7,232 nt of DNA from Draconibacterium sp. Lineage in GTDB: Bacteria; Bacteroidota; Bacteroidia; Bacteroidales; Prolixibacteraceae. The notes below the pieces were generated by a model. It searched no databases and was not told the origin of the DNA. It saw only the letters and a list, made by a program, of their open reading frames with translations. Within the stretch, counting starts at the first letter, position 1. Every line of letters begins with the position of its first letter. The stretch is from the NCBI GenBank assembly GCA_030595485.1, contig JAUVDE010000168.1, positions 1 through 7,232 on the forward strand, given 5' to 3'. Position numbers and translations under genes: made by a program. Shown piece by piece: positions 1 through 5,948 of the stretch.

Positions 1-57
1 AGAGATTTAGGTTTCCGTTGTGCAATGACTCGTGTTGGAAGTCCTGAAGGATTTTAG
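1..57 (+). CDS. gldJ: C-terminal end of a GldJ-like FGE-fold lipoprotein (partial, 5' end outside window)
   Basis: Only the last 18 codons and the TAG stop (55-57) are visible, reading RDLGFRCAMTRVGSPEGF. The GFRCA motif is the usual end of the formylglycine-generating-enzyme/sulfatase-modifying-factor fold, and the continuation TRVGSP resembles gliding-motility lipoproteins of the GldJ/GldK type in Bacteroidota. From memory, gldJ is followed by murF in Flavobacterium johnsoniae, and murF is exactly what follows here, so GldJ is the preferred name. GldJ is an outer-membrane lipoprotein needed for gliding and for stability of the type IX secretion system in that organism; whether this strain glides cannot be told. 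With so little protein visible, another FGE-fold lipoprotein remains possible. The coding call is firmer than the name. Confidence 0.6.
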   Translation, partial: RDLGFRCAMTRVGSPEGF

Positions 58-81
58 AGAAAAAAGAAATTAAGATAAAGG

Positions 82-113
82 AAAGCTTCGTTTTTATAAA
101 TGAAGCTTTTTTT
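82..113 (+). terminator. Intrinsic terminator after the gldJ-like gene
   Basis: An inverted repeat pairs 82-93 with 98-109. Its outer 8 bp (AAAGCTTC / GAAGCTTT) are perfect, followed inward by a G-U pair and three A-U pairs around a 4-nt loop (94-97). The right arm runs straight into Ts up to 113, giving a seven-T run at 107-113. It lies 24 nt after the upstream stop codon, as expected for a factor-independent terminator. It overlaps a possible upstream ATG for murF at 100, which argues against that start. Confidence 0.8.
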
Positions 114-129
114 ATGCCAAATTGTATCG

Positions 130-137
130 TATTTTTG
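130..137 (+). promoter_or_regulatory. Candidate murF promoter, Bacteroidota -7 element
   Basis: TATTTTTG matches the Bacteroidota -7 consensus TAnnTTTG exactly. No clear TTG-type -33 element lies 19-21 nt upstream; that stretch is the T-rich terminator arm, so promoter strength is uncertain. The element ends only 4 nt before the murF ATG at 142, so transcription would begin at or next to the start codon. In such AT-rich DNA a chance match is a real possibility. Confidence 0.35.
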
Positions 138-141
138 GATT

Positions 142-1431
142 ATGAGTATTGAAGAAATTTATAAGCTTTTTATACATCATTCGGTGATTTCAACCGATAG
201 TAGAAAGATTGAAAGTGGATGTTTATTTTTTGCCTTAAAGGGTGATAATTTTAACGGCAACAAGTTTGCACAAAAAGCAATTTTGCAGGGAGCAGCCTAT
301 GCCATTATTGATGAGAAAGAATTTGTAGGAGAAAATACAATCCTGGTTAACAATGTACTTCAAACTCTTCAAAAGCTTGCCAATCATCACCGGAACAAAT
401 TAAACATTCCAATACTTGGCATTACCGGCACAAATGGAAAAACCACCACAAAAGAATTAATCGCAACAGTATTGGCCAAAAAGTTTAAAGTTTCGTGTAC
501 CCAGGGAAATTTAAACAACCACATTGGTGTTCCCTTAACACTTTTAGCCATGTCGGCCGAAACAGAATTTGGAGTAGTTGAAATGGGAGCCAATCACCCT
601 GGCGAAATCGCTGAATTATGCCAAATTACCAATCCCGACTTTGGAATTATTACGAACATTGGCCGAGCTCATCTTGAAGGATTTGGCTCTTTTGAAGGGG
701 TAAAAAGAACCAAGGGTGAATTATACGATTTCATCAACAAAAAAGATGGTATTGCATTTTACAATTCAGACAATCCTATTTTGGACGAAATTGGAAGTTC
801 TTTAAAAAATCGTATTTCATATGGCAAGAGTAATGCTTCGTTAACCGGAGAAATAATTCAAAGCCCGCCGTTTCTTCATGTAAAAACTAATTTTACAAAA
901 GGTATTTTATACCTAAACAGCAACTTGATAGGTGATTTCAATTTCGAAAATATCTTAGCCGCAGCTTGCATCGGAAATTATTTCAAAGTTGATCCACTTC
1001 AAATACAGGAAGCAATTAAAAGTTACCACCCTACCAACAATCGCTCGCAGCTAATTAAAAAAGGGGATCTAAAAATTATTATGGATGCCTACAATGCCAA
1101 CCCAACTAGCATGAGTGCATCTATTACTAGCTTTCTTACTAATTTATCAGGAGATAACTACTTAATACTGGGCGACATGTTGGAGTTGGGGGAATATTCG
1201 TTTGATGAACATTTAAAGATTCTAACTCTAATTCCACAAGACTTCCAGGAGAACACATTTCTGGTTGGTGCTGAATTTGTAAAAGCAGGCAAGAATTCAA
1301 CAATAAAAACCTTTGCAAATGTAATAGACTTATTTTCGCACCTTGAGAAAAAACCAATAAAAAACGGGAACATTTTAATAAAAGGCTCCCGTGGTATCCA
1401 GCTTGAAAAAATTCTTGAAATTCTTAATTAG
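142..1431 (+). CDS. murF: UDP-N-acetylmuramoyl-tripeptide--D-alanyl-D-alanine ligase (MurF)
   Basis: MurF joins D-Ala-D-Ala to UDP-MurNAc-tripeptide with ATP in the cytoplasm, the last soluble step of peptidoglycan precursor synthesis. The 429-residue protein has the family's normal length and three domains. The N-terminal substrate domain carries STDSR (17-21) and GCLFFALKG (26-34). The central ATPase has the P-loop GITGTNGKT (93-101, Lys100), VEMGAN (146-151), TNIGRAHLEGFGS (171-183) and KGEL (191-194), where Lys191 is the likely carbamylated lysine. The C-terminal ligase domain has DAYNANP (315-321), LGDMLELGE (343-351) and KGSRG (414-418). An in-frame ATG at 100 would add 14 residues but lies inside the upstream terminator hairpin and precedes the normal MurF beginning MSIEEIYKLF, so I start at 142. 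The 3' end overlaps the opposite-strand thioredoxin gene by 8 bp. All key motifs are intact. Confidence 0.96.
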   Translation: MSIEEIYKLFIHHSVISTDSRKIESGCLFFALKGDNFNGNKFAQKAILQGAAYAIIDEKEFVGENTILVNNVLQTLQKLANHHRNKLNIPILGITGTNGKTTTKELIATVLAKKFKVSCTQGNLNNHIGVPLTLLAMSAETEFGVVEMGANHPGEIAELCQITNPDFGIITNIGRAHLEGFGSFEGVKRTKGELYDFINKKDGIAFYNSDNPILDEIGSSLKNRISYGKSNASLTGEIIQSPPFLHVKTNFTKGILYLNSNLIGDFNFENILAAACIGNYFKVDPLQIQEAIKSYHPTNNRSQLIKKGDLKIIMDAYNANPTSMSASITSFLTNLSGDNYLILGDMLELGEYSFDEHLKILTLIPQDFQENTFLVGAEFVKAGKNSTIKTFANVIDLFSHLEKKPIKNGNILIKGSRGIQLEKILEILN

Positions 1432-1795
1432 CTTGTGGCTTTTCTACTTTAAGTACATCGGCAATTGCCTTTTCGAAAGTTTGTTTTGGTAAAGCCCCCA
1501 TTGCCATTTGAGGCTGTCCTTCCTTAGGTACAAACAATAACGAAGGAATACTTTGTACGCCAAACATTCCTGCTAATTCCTGCTGAGCCTCAGTATCAAC
1601 TTTATAAATAACAATACTGTCGCCGTATTCTGCTTGCAATTCATCAAGCATAGGAGCTACCGTTTTACACGGGCCACACCAATCGGCATAAAAATCAATT
1701 AAACAAGGTGTTGAGCCTTCGTATTTCCACTCTTTATTAGCCTCAAAATTAAAGACTTTCTCTTTAAATGTTTCTTTTGTTAAATGTTCTAACAT
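1424..1795 (-). CDS. trxA: Thioredoxin (cytoplasmic, WCGPC active site)
   Basis: A 123-residue thioredoxin that reduces protein disulfides, recharged by thioredoxin reductase, which is not in this window. The redox motif WCGPC sits at 39-43, after the DFYADW strand containing the conserved buried Asp34. The cis-proline loop is SIPS (82-85, Pro84) and the late conserved glycine is Gly100. There is no signal peptide or membrane segment, so it should be cytoplasmic. Compared with E. coli thioredoxin (about 109 residues) it has a longer N-terminal part (FNFEANKEWKYEG, 15-27), which I associate with Bacteroidota thioredoxins, and a short charged tail. An extra cysteine, Cys31, lies nine residues before the active site. 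The ATG at 1795-1793 is the natural start. A promoter lies upstream, and the gene's 3' end overlaps that of murF. Confidence 0.95.
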   Translation of the reverse strand: MLEHLTKETFKEKVFNFEANKEWKYEGSTPCLIDFYADWCGPCKTVAPMLDELQAEYGDSIVIYKVDTEAQQELAGMFGVQSIPSLLFVPKEGQPQMAMGALPKQTFEKAIADVLKVEKPQAN

Positions 1796-1821
1796 GATTT
1801 TCTATTTTATTATTTCAAATA

Positions 1822-1847
1822 TCTATATATCTATGTTTCTATATATC
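1822..1847 (-). repeat. Short direct repeat in the thioredoxin leader
   Basis: The 10-mer GATATATAGA (minus strand) occurs at 1838-1847 and again at 1822-1831, a spacing of 16 bp with only 6 bp between copies. It lies between the proposed trx -7 element and the start codon, so it would be in the 5' untranslated RNA or overlap the transcription start. It is very AT-rich, so chance or replication slippage is a sufficient explanation. Confidence 0.5.
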
Positions 1848-1878
1848 AAATATAATACCATAATTGTTCATTTCACAA
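1847..1878 (-). promoter_or_regulatory. Thioredoxin promoter (TTG -33 and TAnnTTTG -7)
   Basis: Read on the minus strand, TATATTTG (1854-1847) matches the -7 consensus TAnnTTTG. A TTG at 1878-1876 lies 21 nt upstream, within the normal spacing for the Bacteroidota primary sigma factor. Transcription would start near 1841, giving a leader of about 45 nt before the ATG at 1795. This is the best-formed promoter in the window. Confidence 0.6.
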
Positions 1879-1907
1879 GTTAGCACTAAAAATCAAGTAA
1901 ATAATTG

Positions 1908-1915
1908 TAATTTTG
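1908..1915 (+). promoter_or_regulatory. Candidate cca promoter, -7 element
   Basis: TAATTTTG matches TAnnTTTG on the plus strand, 57 nt before the cca ATG. No convincing TTG lies at the -33 distance (about 1884-1889). Transcription would start near 1920, giving a leader of about 50 nt. Together with the thioredoxin promoter it forms a back-to-back pair inside the 177-bp gap 1796-1972, which otherwise holds no gene or stable hairpin that I can see. Confidence 0.45.
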
Positions 1916-1972
1916 TCACGATTTTCACAGAATTGTCAGGAATTCAGCAATAAGAGATTACGCTTTTGACAG

Positions 1973-3382
1973 ATGAGCAAAAAATTGGATCAACAAATAT
2001 TTCATGAAATATCGGCTGTTGCCGACCGCCTCCAAATGGAAACCTATGTGATTGGTGGATATGTGCGTGACTTGTACTTAAAACGTCCTTCGAAAGACAT
2101 TGACATAGTTACCATTGGCAGTGGTATTGAATTGGCAAACCAAGTGGCAAAAAGTTTAAAGCCACGACCGCGCGTTAGTGTATTTAAAAATTTTGGTACG
2201 GCCATGCTTAAATACAAAGACATGGAAATAGAGTTTGTTGGCGCTCGTAAAGAATCGTATAACCGGAGTTCGAGAAAACCGATTGTTGAAGATGGCACTT
2301 TGGAAGATGACCAAAACCGCAGGGACTTTACGATTAATGCCTTGGCGTTAAGCTTAAACCAAGCCAATTTTGGAGCACTTTTAGATCCTTTTGATGGTGT
2401 TGCCGATTTAGAACGGGAAACGATTAAAACACCGCTTGACCCTGATATTACTTTTTCTGATGATCCCTTAAGAATTCTCAGAGCCATACGATTTGCAACA
2501 CAGCTTAACTTTGAAATTGAAGCTACTACTTTGCAGTCGATTGCAAAAAATAAAGACCGCATTAAAATTGTTTCAGCCGAGCGCATTATCGATGAGCTAA
2601 ACAAAATAATGATGGCTCCGAAACCTTCGAAAGGTTGGAAGTTGCTGGAAGAGTCGGGTTTATTGCAAATTATTTTCCCTGAGCTTCAAGAGATGAAAGG
2701 TGTTGAACGTATTCAGGGAGTCGGACACAAAGACAATTTCTATCATACTTTGGAGGTCCTCGACAGAATTGTACCAAATACAGATAACCTTTGGTTACGG
2801 TGGTCGGCACTACTGCACGATATTGCCAAACCAGCCACTAAAAAGTTTATTGACGGACAAGGCTGGACATTTCATGCACACAATTTTGTAGGTGTGAAGA
2901 TGATTCCTAAAATCTTCAGACGGATGAAACTTCCTTTAAACGAAAAGATGAAGTATGTTCAAAAGATGGTACAACTACATATGCGCCCCATTGTACTTTC
3001 TGAAGATGTTGTAAGCGATTCCGCAGTTCGCCGCTTGCTATTTGAAGCTGGCGATGACATTGATGACTTAATGACACTTTGTGAAGCTGACATTACTTCG
3101 AAAAATGCTGAGAAAGTAAAGCGCTATATGAAAAACTTCAAAGTAGTTCGTGAAAAGCTACAAGAGATTGAAGAGAAAGATGCCGTACGAAATTTTGAGC
3201 CTCCGGTTGATGGAGAACTTATTATGAAAGCTTTTGACTTAACTCCATGCCGTGAAGTTGGCATGATTAAGGATGCAATTAAAGATGCGATTTTAGATGG
3301 AGAAATTCATAACAACTACGAAGAAGCTTTTGCATTTATGATGAACAAGGCAAAAGAATTGGGTCTATCGCAAAAAAACTAA
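1973..3382 (+). CDS. cca: CCA-adding tRNA nucleotidyltransferase with HD domain
   Basis: This enzyme adds or repairs the 3' CCA end of tRNAs from CTP and ATP without a template. The 469-residue protein is a class II (bacterial) nucleotidyltransferase. Motif A is GGYVRD (28-33) with the metal-binding pair DID (42-44); the motif B region is RRDFTINALA (116-125); the nucleotide-selecting motif is DDPLRILRAIRFA (163-175); ERIIDEL (203-209) follows. A C-terminal HD phosphohydrolase domain has YHTLEVLD (257-264, His258), LLHDIAKP (280-287, His282-Asp283), FHAHN (300-304) and QLHMRP (334-339). HD fusions in this family are linked to phosphatase or phosphodiesterase activity on tRNA ends. Sequence alone cannot fully separate CCA-adding from CC- or A-adding enzymes. 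The start at 1973 gives a normal N-terminus. The 3' end overlaps the converging EEP gene by 4 bp. Confidence 0.93.
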   Translation: MSKKLDQQIFHEISAVADRLQMETYVIGGYVRDLYLKRPSKDIDIVTIGSGIELANQVAKSLKPRPRVSVFKNFGTAMLKYKDMEIEFVGARKESYNRSSRKPIVEDGTLEDDQNRRDFTINALALSLNQANFGALLDPFDGVADLERETIKTPLDPDITFSDDPLRILRAIRFATQLNFEIEATTLQSIAKNKDRIKIVSAERIIDELNKIMMAPKPSKGWKLLEESGLLQIIFPELQEMKGVERIQGVGHKDNFYHTLEVLDRIVPNTDNLWLRWSALLHDIAKPATKKFIDGQGWTFHAHNFVGVKMIPKIFRRMKLPLNEKMKYVQKMVQLHMRPIVLSEDVVSDSAVRRLLFEAGDDIDDLMTLCEADITSKNAEKVKRYMKNFKVVREKLQEIEEKDAVRNFEPPVDGELIMKAFDLTPCREVGMIKDAIKDAILDGEIHNNYEEAFAFMMNKAKELGLSQKN

Positions 3383-3409
3383 CGAACCCGCAATTTTAAC
3401 AAAATTGGG
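3372..3409 (-). terminator. Possible weak terminator at the end of the EEP gene
   Basis: On the minus strand a hairpin forms between 3409-3401 and 3397-3388: seven perfect A/T-rich pairs (CAATTTT / AAAATTG), then two G-C pairs past a one-base bulge at 3390, with a 3-nt loop. Seven Ts follow at 3378-3372, but 8 nt after the stem instead of directly. The hairpin lies inside the last codons of the EEP gene. The gap before the T-run makes it non-canonical. The same bases look different when read from the cca strand; see the findings. Confidence 0.3.
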
Positions 3410-4404
3410 AAATGGTCACTAAAACCACCATTGTATCTAAAGCCACTGTAAGTTCGAAATAACTTTTCTCCTCCATGAGTTTTGTCCTCTTCAATTAAGA
3501 AGGGTAGTTTACAAATGCTGGCCAATTGAGGTGTTGTAAATAATCCTTCCGATGCATTCAGCAAATTCCCAGACACAATTATCTGATCAAAAACAAACCA
3601 CTGCGATTGATACTTTAAAGTTCCTTCGCCACCCTCTCCCCAGGTTTCTGAAAGATTATATAATTCAGTCCCATCAATTCCTAAGAAAACAGATTTCGCT
3701 TTTAAATACACTTCAATACTTTCATCCTTCGGCTGATCGTTAAAATCACCCAGAATAATGACTTTTGCTGTCGGAGTCTCTTCCATTAACAAATCAACTT
3801 TATTGCGTAACAACGCTGCTGCGTCATTTCGTAATTCTCTGGTTTCCATCAATCCTCCATATCTCGAAGGCCAGTGATTTACAAAAATATGGACCGTATC
3901 AACACCACCCAATATTCCAGAGGCATAAAGAATTTCGCGCGTTTTTCGAACATCCCCACTTTTCATTCGCATAGGAATATATTCATACTTCAGTGGGTAA
4001 AATTCCTCAGAATTATAAAACAATGCAACATCAATCCCTCTAAAATCAGGCGATTCTTTATGAATTATTTTGTAGGGTGTTGCTTTAAGAGGAGTTTCAT
4101 TTCGTAACTGTTCTAACACATATCTATTTTCAACTTCACTTAAAGCAATAATTGTTGGCATTTCCCATTCGGCTGCAGCTATAATTGCTTTGGAAGTATT
4201 TAGTAGTTTTCGTTCTAACTTTTTGTAGTTCCAATGTCTTGCACCATCCGGAGTAAATTCTTCGTCAAGTGTAAGCGAATCATCTTTTACATCGAATAAA
4301 TTCTCGACATTATAAAAAAGGAAGGAATACTCTTTTGATTGTGTTTGTGCAGAAGAATTAAGAGATAATACAAATGATAGTATAAAAACAAAACTAGTTT
4401 TCAT
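3379..4404 (-). CDS. Exported endonuclease/exonuclease/phosphatase (EEP) family hydrolase
   Basis: A 341-residue metal-dependent phosphoester hydrolase of the DNase I-like EEP superfamily. Residues 1-19 form a signal peptide (Lys2, hydrophobic core, likely cut after SSA), so it acts in the periplasm or outside. Catalytic-fold motifs appear in order: NVENLFD (32-38, Asn32), ALSEVEN (87-93, metal-binding Glu90), RGIDVALFY (122-130), NHWPSR (176-181, His177), GDFND (219-223, Asp220 and Asn222) and SDHFP (329-333, Asp330-His331). All expected active-site residues are present. The substrate (DNA, RNA, nucleotide or other phosphodiester) cannot be read from sequence. I choose ATG 4404; ATG 4407 is equally possible, and GGAAAAG just upstream could act as a ribosome site. 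A TTG at 4416 is also in frame but is less likely. The start lies inside the upstream lipoprotein gene (11-bp overlap), which implies one operon and coupled translation. Confidence 0.88.
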   Translation of the reverse strand: MKTSFVFILSFVLSLNSSAQTQSKEYSFLFYNVENLFDVKDDSLTLDEEFTPDGARHWNYKKLERKLLNTSKAIIAAAEWEMPTIIALSEVENRYVLEQLRNETPLKATPYKIIHKESPDFRGIDVALFYNSEEFYPLKYEYIPMRMKSGDVRKTREILYASGILGGVDTVHIFVNHWPSRYGGLMETRELRNDAAALLRNKVDLLMEETPTAKVIILGDFNDQPKDESIEVYLKAKSVFLGIDGTELYNLSETWGEGGEGTLKYQSQWFVFDQIIVSGNLLNASEGLFTTPQLASICKLPFLIEEDKTHGGEKLFRTYSGFRYNGGFSDHFPILLKLRVR

Positions 4405-5845
4405 CATCTTTTCCAACGTATTCGTATGCTCCTAAATCAGGACCATCATCGCCGGTGCGATTCTTATTTAAAAGGTCTTTAGTGAACAGTTTCCCATAGT
4501 CAATTGTGCCAATGTCAATGGCTGCGGATAGGCTGTCTAATTCATAAGAAAAGTCATCATAAGGATCAACAAATTGCGGATCGAATAAAGGACCTTTCCA
4601 AACCTCGTTATAATGTTTTTTATCGCCTGTATTTAGCGTGTCGGGCACCTGTAAAATACAGTGGTCAAAGTAGAAATTAAACTCGTTTTCACCATTATCA
4701 CCAAGCTCTATCTCATTCGTAATATTACCATAAATAATACTATTTCCGAAAGTTGCTTTTTTCAAATCGCCATTATATGAAACCTTTCCACCTTTACCAT
4801 CTTCAACAACTAAAACATTAGAGATTACCAGTGATGGAGTTGCACGCACTTTTGATGCATAATTTCCCCAATAGTTGGCAATGGTCGTGTGATAAAACTC
4901 GTATTCGCCGCCAACCAATAAAGCCGCGGCATAAAAACCACAATTAGCAATAACATTGTTGTAGCCATAAATTTTCGATTTCATAGCAAACAAACCAGCG
5001 TAAGCCATGTTCTCAATTTTCGAGTTTGTTAACTCAAGCGATGCAAAACCTTCGTTTTCAATCGTTCCAACTTGTAGTCCAATATTGGCATTTTTAATGG
5101 TTGAAAAATTAAAAATATTATCGTGGCTTCCTGAATACAACCGAATACCCACCCATTGATCGGGAATATTTTCGTACGAAGGCTCCAACCTATCAGCAAG
5201 AAATTGAATTGGGTTTTGAAAAGTACCATCGGCAATAACAGTTCCCCGAATATACAAACCTGCATCTTTATGAAAATAAATTTTGGCTCCCGCTTCTATT
5301 GTCAAGGTTGACACACTATCAACATAGGCATAATCGTAAACCAAATAAGGTTTCTCAGCCGTCCAGGTTTGAGTTTCCAATACTTCACCTTTAATCAAGG
5401 TGAAATCTTGCCCATAAGCAATCAATTTTATATTCTGAAAATTCGTATTTGTAGTGAACTCTATCGAATCTTGAACCACCATCGGAAGATTCTGGCCATT
5501 AGGGTCAATTGTAACCTCAACAAAAATATAAATGCTGTCTTGCGCTGGTACTTCTACTTCGTAAAGCTCATTTCCAACAATACCATTCACATTCAACCTA
5601 AAGTTAGATAAATCGCCACCTGCCAATCGTATCCTCGAAATCAATACATTTTCATCATACGGATTCTGAACTGTAAAACGCTGAGTTGTAGAACCAATCG
5701 TCGTAAATATAGTATCGAAAGTGATGGTGTCAACAGAAAAATTCAATTGGGCATTTGGTGATGACATATACCCCTCATCTTCGCATGAAAACAGCGAGAC
5801 AAAAATTACAGCTACCGCTAATATTTGAAGTAGATATCTAACCAA
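4394..5845 (-). CDS. Predicted surface lipoprotein: Ig-like N-terminal region plus right-handed beta-helix
   Basis: I recognise the architecture but no specific function. Residues 1-20 are a lipoprotein signal peptide with Arg3, a hydrophobic core and a lipobox ending LFSC (lipidated Cys21). EDE follows the cysteine, resembling the acidic lipoprotein export signal that sends Bacteroidota lipoproteins to the cell surface. Residues about 33-145 look like an Ig-like beta-sandwich (alternating strands, VEVPAQDSIYIFVEV at 97-111). Residues about 155-400 look like a parallel beta-helix, with short strand repeats rich in Asn, Gly and Ile (AGAKIYF, AGLYIRGTVIADG, NANIGLQVG, YGYNNVIANCG). The end (SAAIDIG at 440-446, DLGAYEY at 470-476) matches the choice-of-anchor-Q type C-terminus. 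Beta-helices often bind or cut polysaccharide, but no lyase catalytic set is evident. The start is TTG at 5845: the frame closes at a TAA (5860-5858), and no ATG or GTG precedes the lipobox. It is the first gene of a pair with the EEP hydrolase. Confidence 0.85.
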   Translation of the reverse strand: MVRYLLQILAVAVIFVSLFSCEDEGYMSSPNAQLNFSVDTITFDTIFTTIGSTTQRFTVQNPYDENVLISRIRLAGGDLSNFRLNVNGIVGNELYEVEVPAQDSIYIFVEVTIDPNGQNLPMVVQDSIEFTTNTNFQNIKLIAYGQDFTLIKGEVLETQTWTAEKPYLVYDYAYVDSVSTLTIEAGAKIYFHKDAGLYIRGTVIADGTFQNPIQFLADRLEPSYENIPDQWVGIRLYSGSHDNIFNFSTIKNANIGLQVGTIENEGFASLELTNSKIENMAYAGLFAMKSKIYGYNNVIANCGFYAAALLVGGEYEFYHTTIANYWGNYASKVRATPSLVISNVLVVEDGKGGKVSYNGDLKKATFGNSIIYGNITNEIELGDNGENEFNFYFDHCILQVPDTLNTGDKKHYNEVWKGPLFDPQFVDPYDDFSYELDSLSAAIDIGTIDYGKLFTKDLLNKNRTGDDGPDLGAYEYVGKDDEN

Positions 5846-5865
5846 ATCGTTTAAGTGTTAAAAAG

Positions 5866-5893
5866 TAATAACGGTTTTCCTTCACAGTTATTA
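5866..5893 (-). repeat. Inverted repeat at the start of the lipoprotein transcript
   Basis: A perfect 7-bp inverted repeat (TAATAAC / GTTATTA) occupies 5866-5872 and 5887-5893 with a 14-nt spacer. Its outer edge is 2 nt from the -7 element, so it covers the expected transcription start and the first part of the leader. It could be an operator for a dimeric regulator or a 5' leader hairpin. CTTTTT follows it on the minus strand, so it could also be a weak terminator for the symporter transcript, though the stem has only two G-C pairs. Confidence 0.5.
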
Positions 5894-5895
5894 TA

Positions 5896-5903
5896 CAAAT
5901 ATA
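5896..5903 (-). promoter_or_regulatory. Promoter -7 element for the lipoprotein-EEP pair
   Basis: Minus-strand TATATTTG (5903-5896) matches TAnnTTTG and is the same octamer used in front of the thioredoxin gene. The TTGs upstream lie at unsuitable distances (13 and 33 nt), so the -33 element is weak or absent and may need an activator. The predicted transcription start is near 5890, about 45 nt before the TTG start codon. Confidence 0.45.
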
Positions 5904-5948
5904 AAAAATACATTTACAATTTTTAACATTTCTTCACAAACCTTAGTA

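Noticed and set aside
100..141. Upstream ATG at 100 as the murF start
   Set aside because: It lies inside the terminator hairpin, adds 14 residues not expected at a MurF N-terminus, and the ATG at 142 begins a normal MurF sequence.
1796..1972. A small RNA or hidden short gene between trx and cca
   Set aside because: The gap holds two divergent promoter elements and a short repeat. I found no stable hairpin with a T-run and no convincing short coding frame.
2044..2604. A 186-codon open frame on the minus strand inside cca
   Set aside because: It is fully antisense to the conserved nucleotidyltransferase motifs of cca, has a composition typical of a shadow frame, and shows no recognisable domain or promoter.
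3552..4107. Several short plus-strand open frames opposite the EEP gene
   Set aside because: They are antisense to conserved EEP motifs, overlap one another in different frames, and encode no recognisable product.
4405..4416. TTG at 4416 as the start of the EEP hydrolase
   Set aside because: Two ATG codons at 4407 and 4404 follow immediately and give a standard signal peptide beginning with Met-Lys, so the longer TTG-started form is unnecessary.
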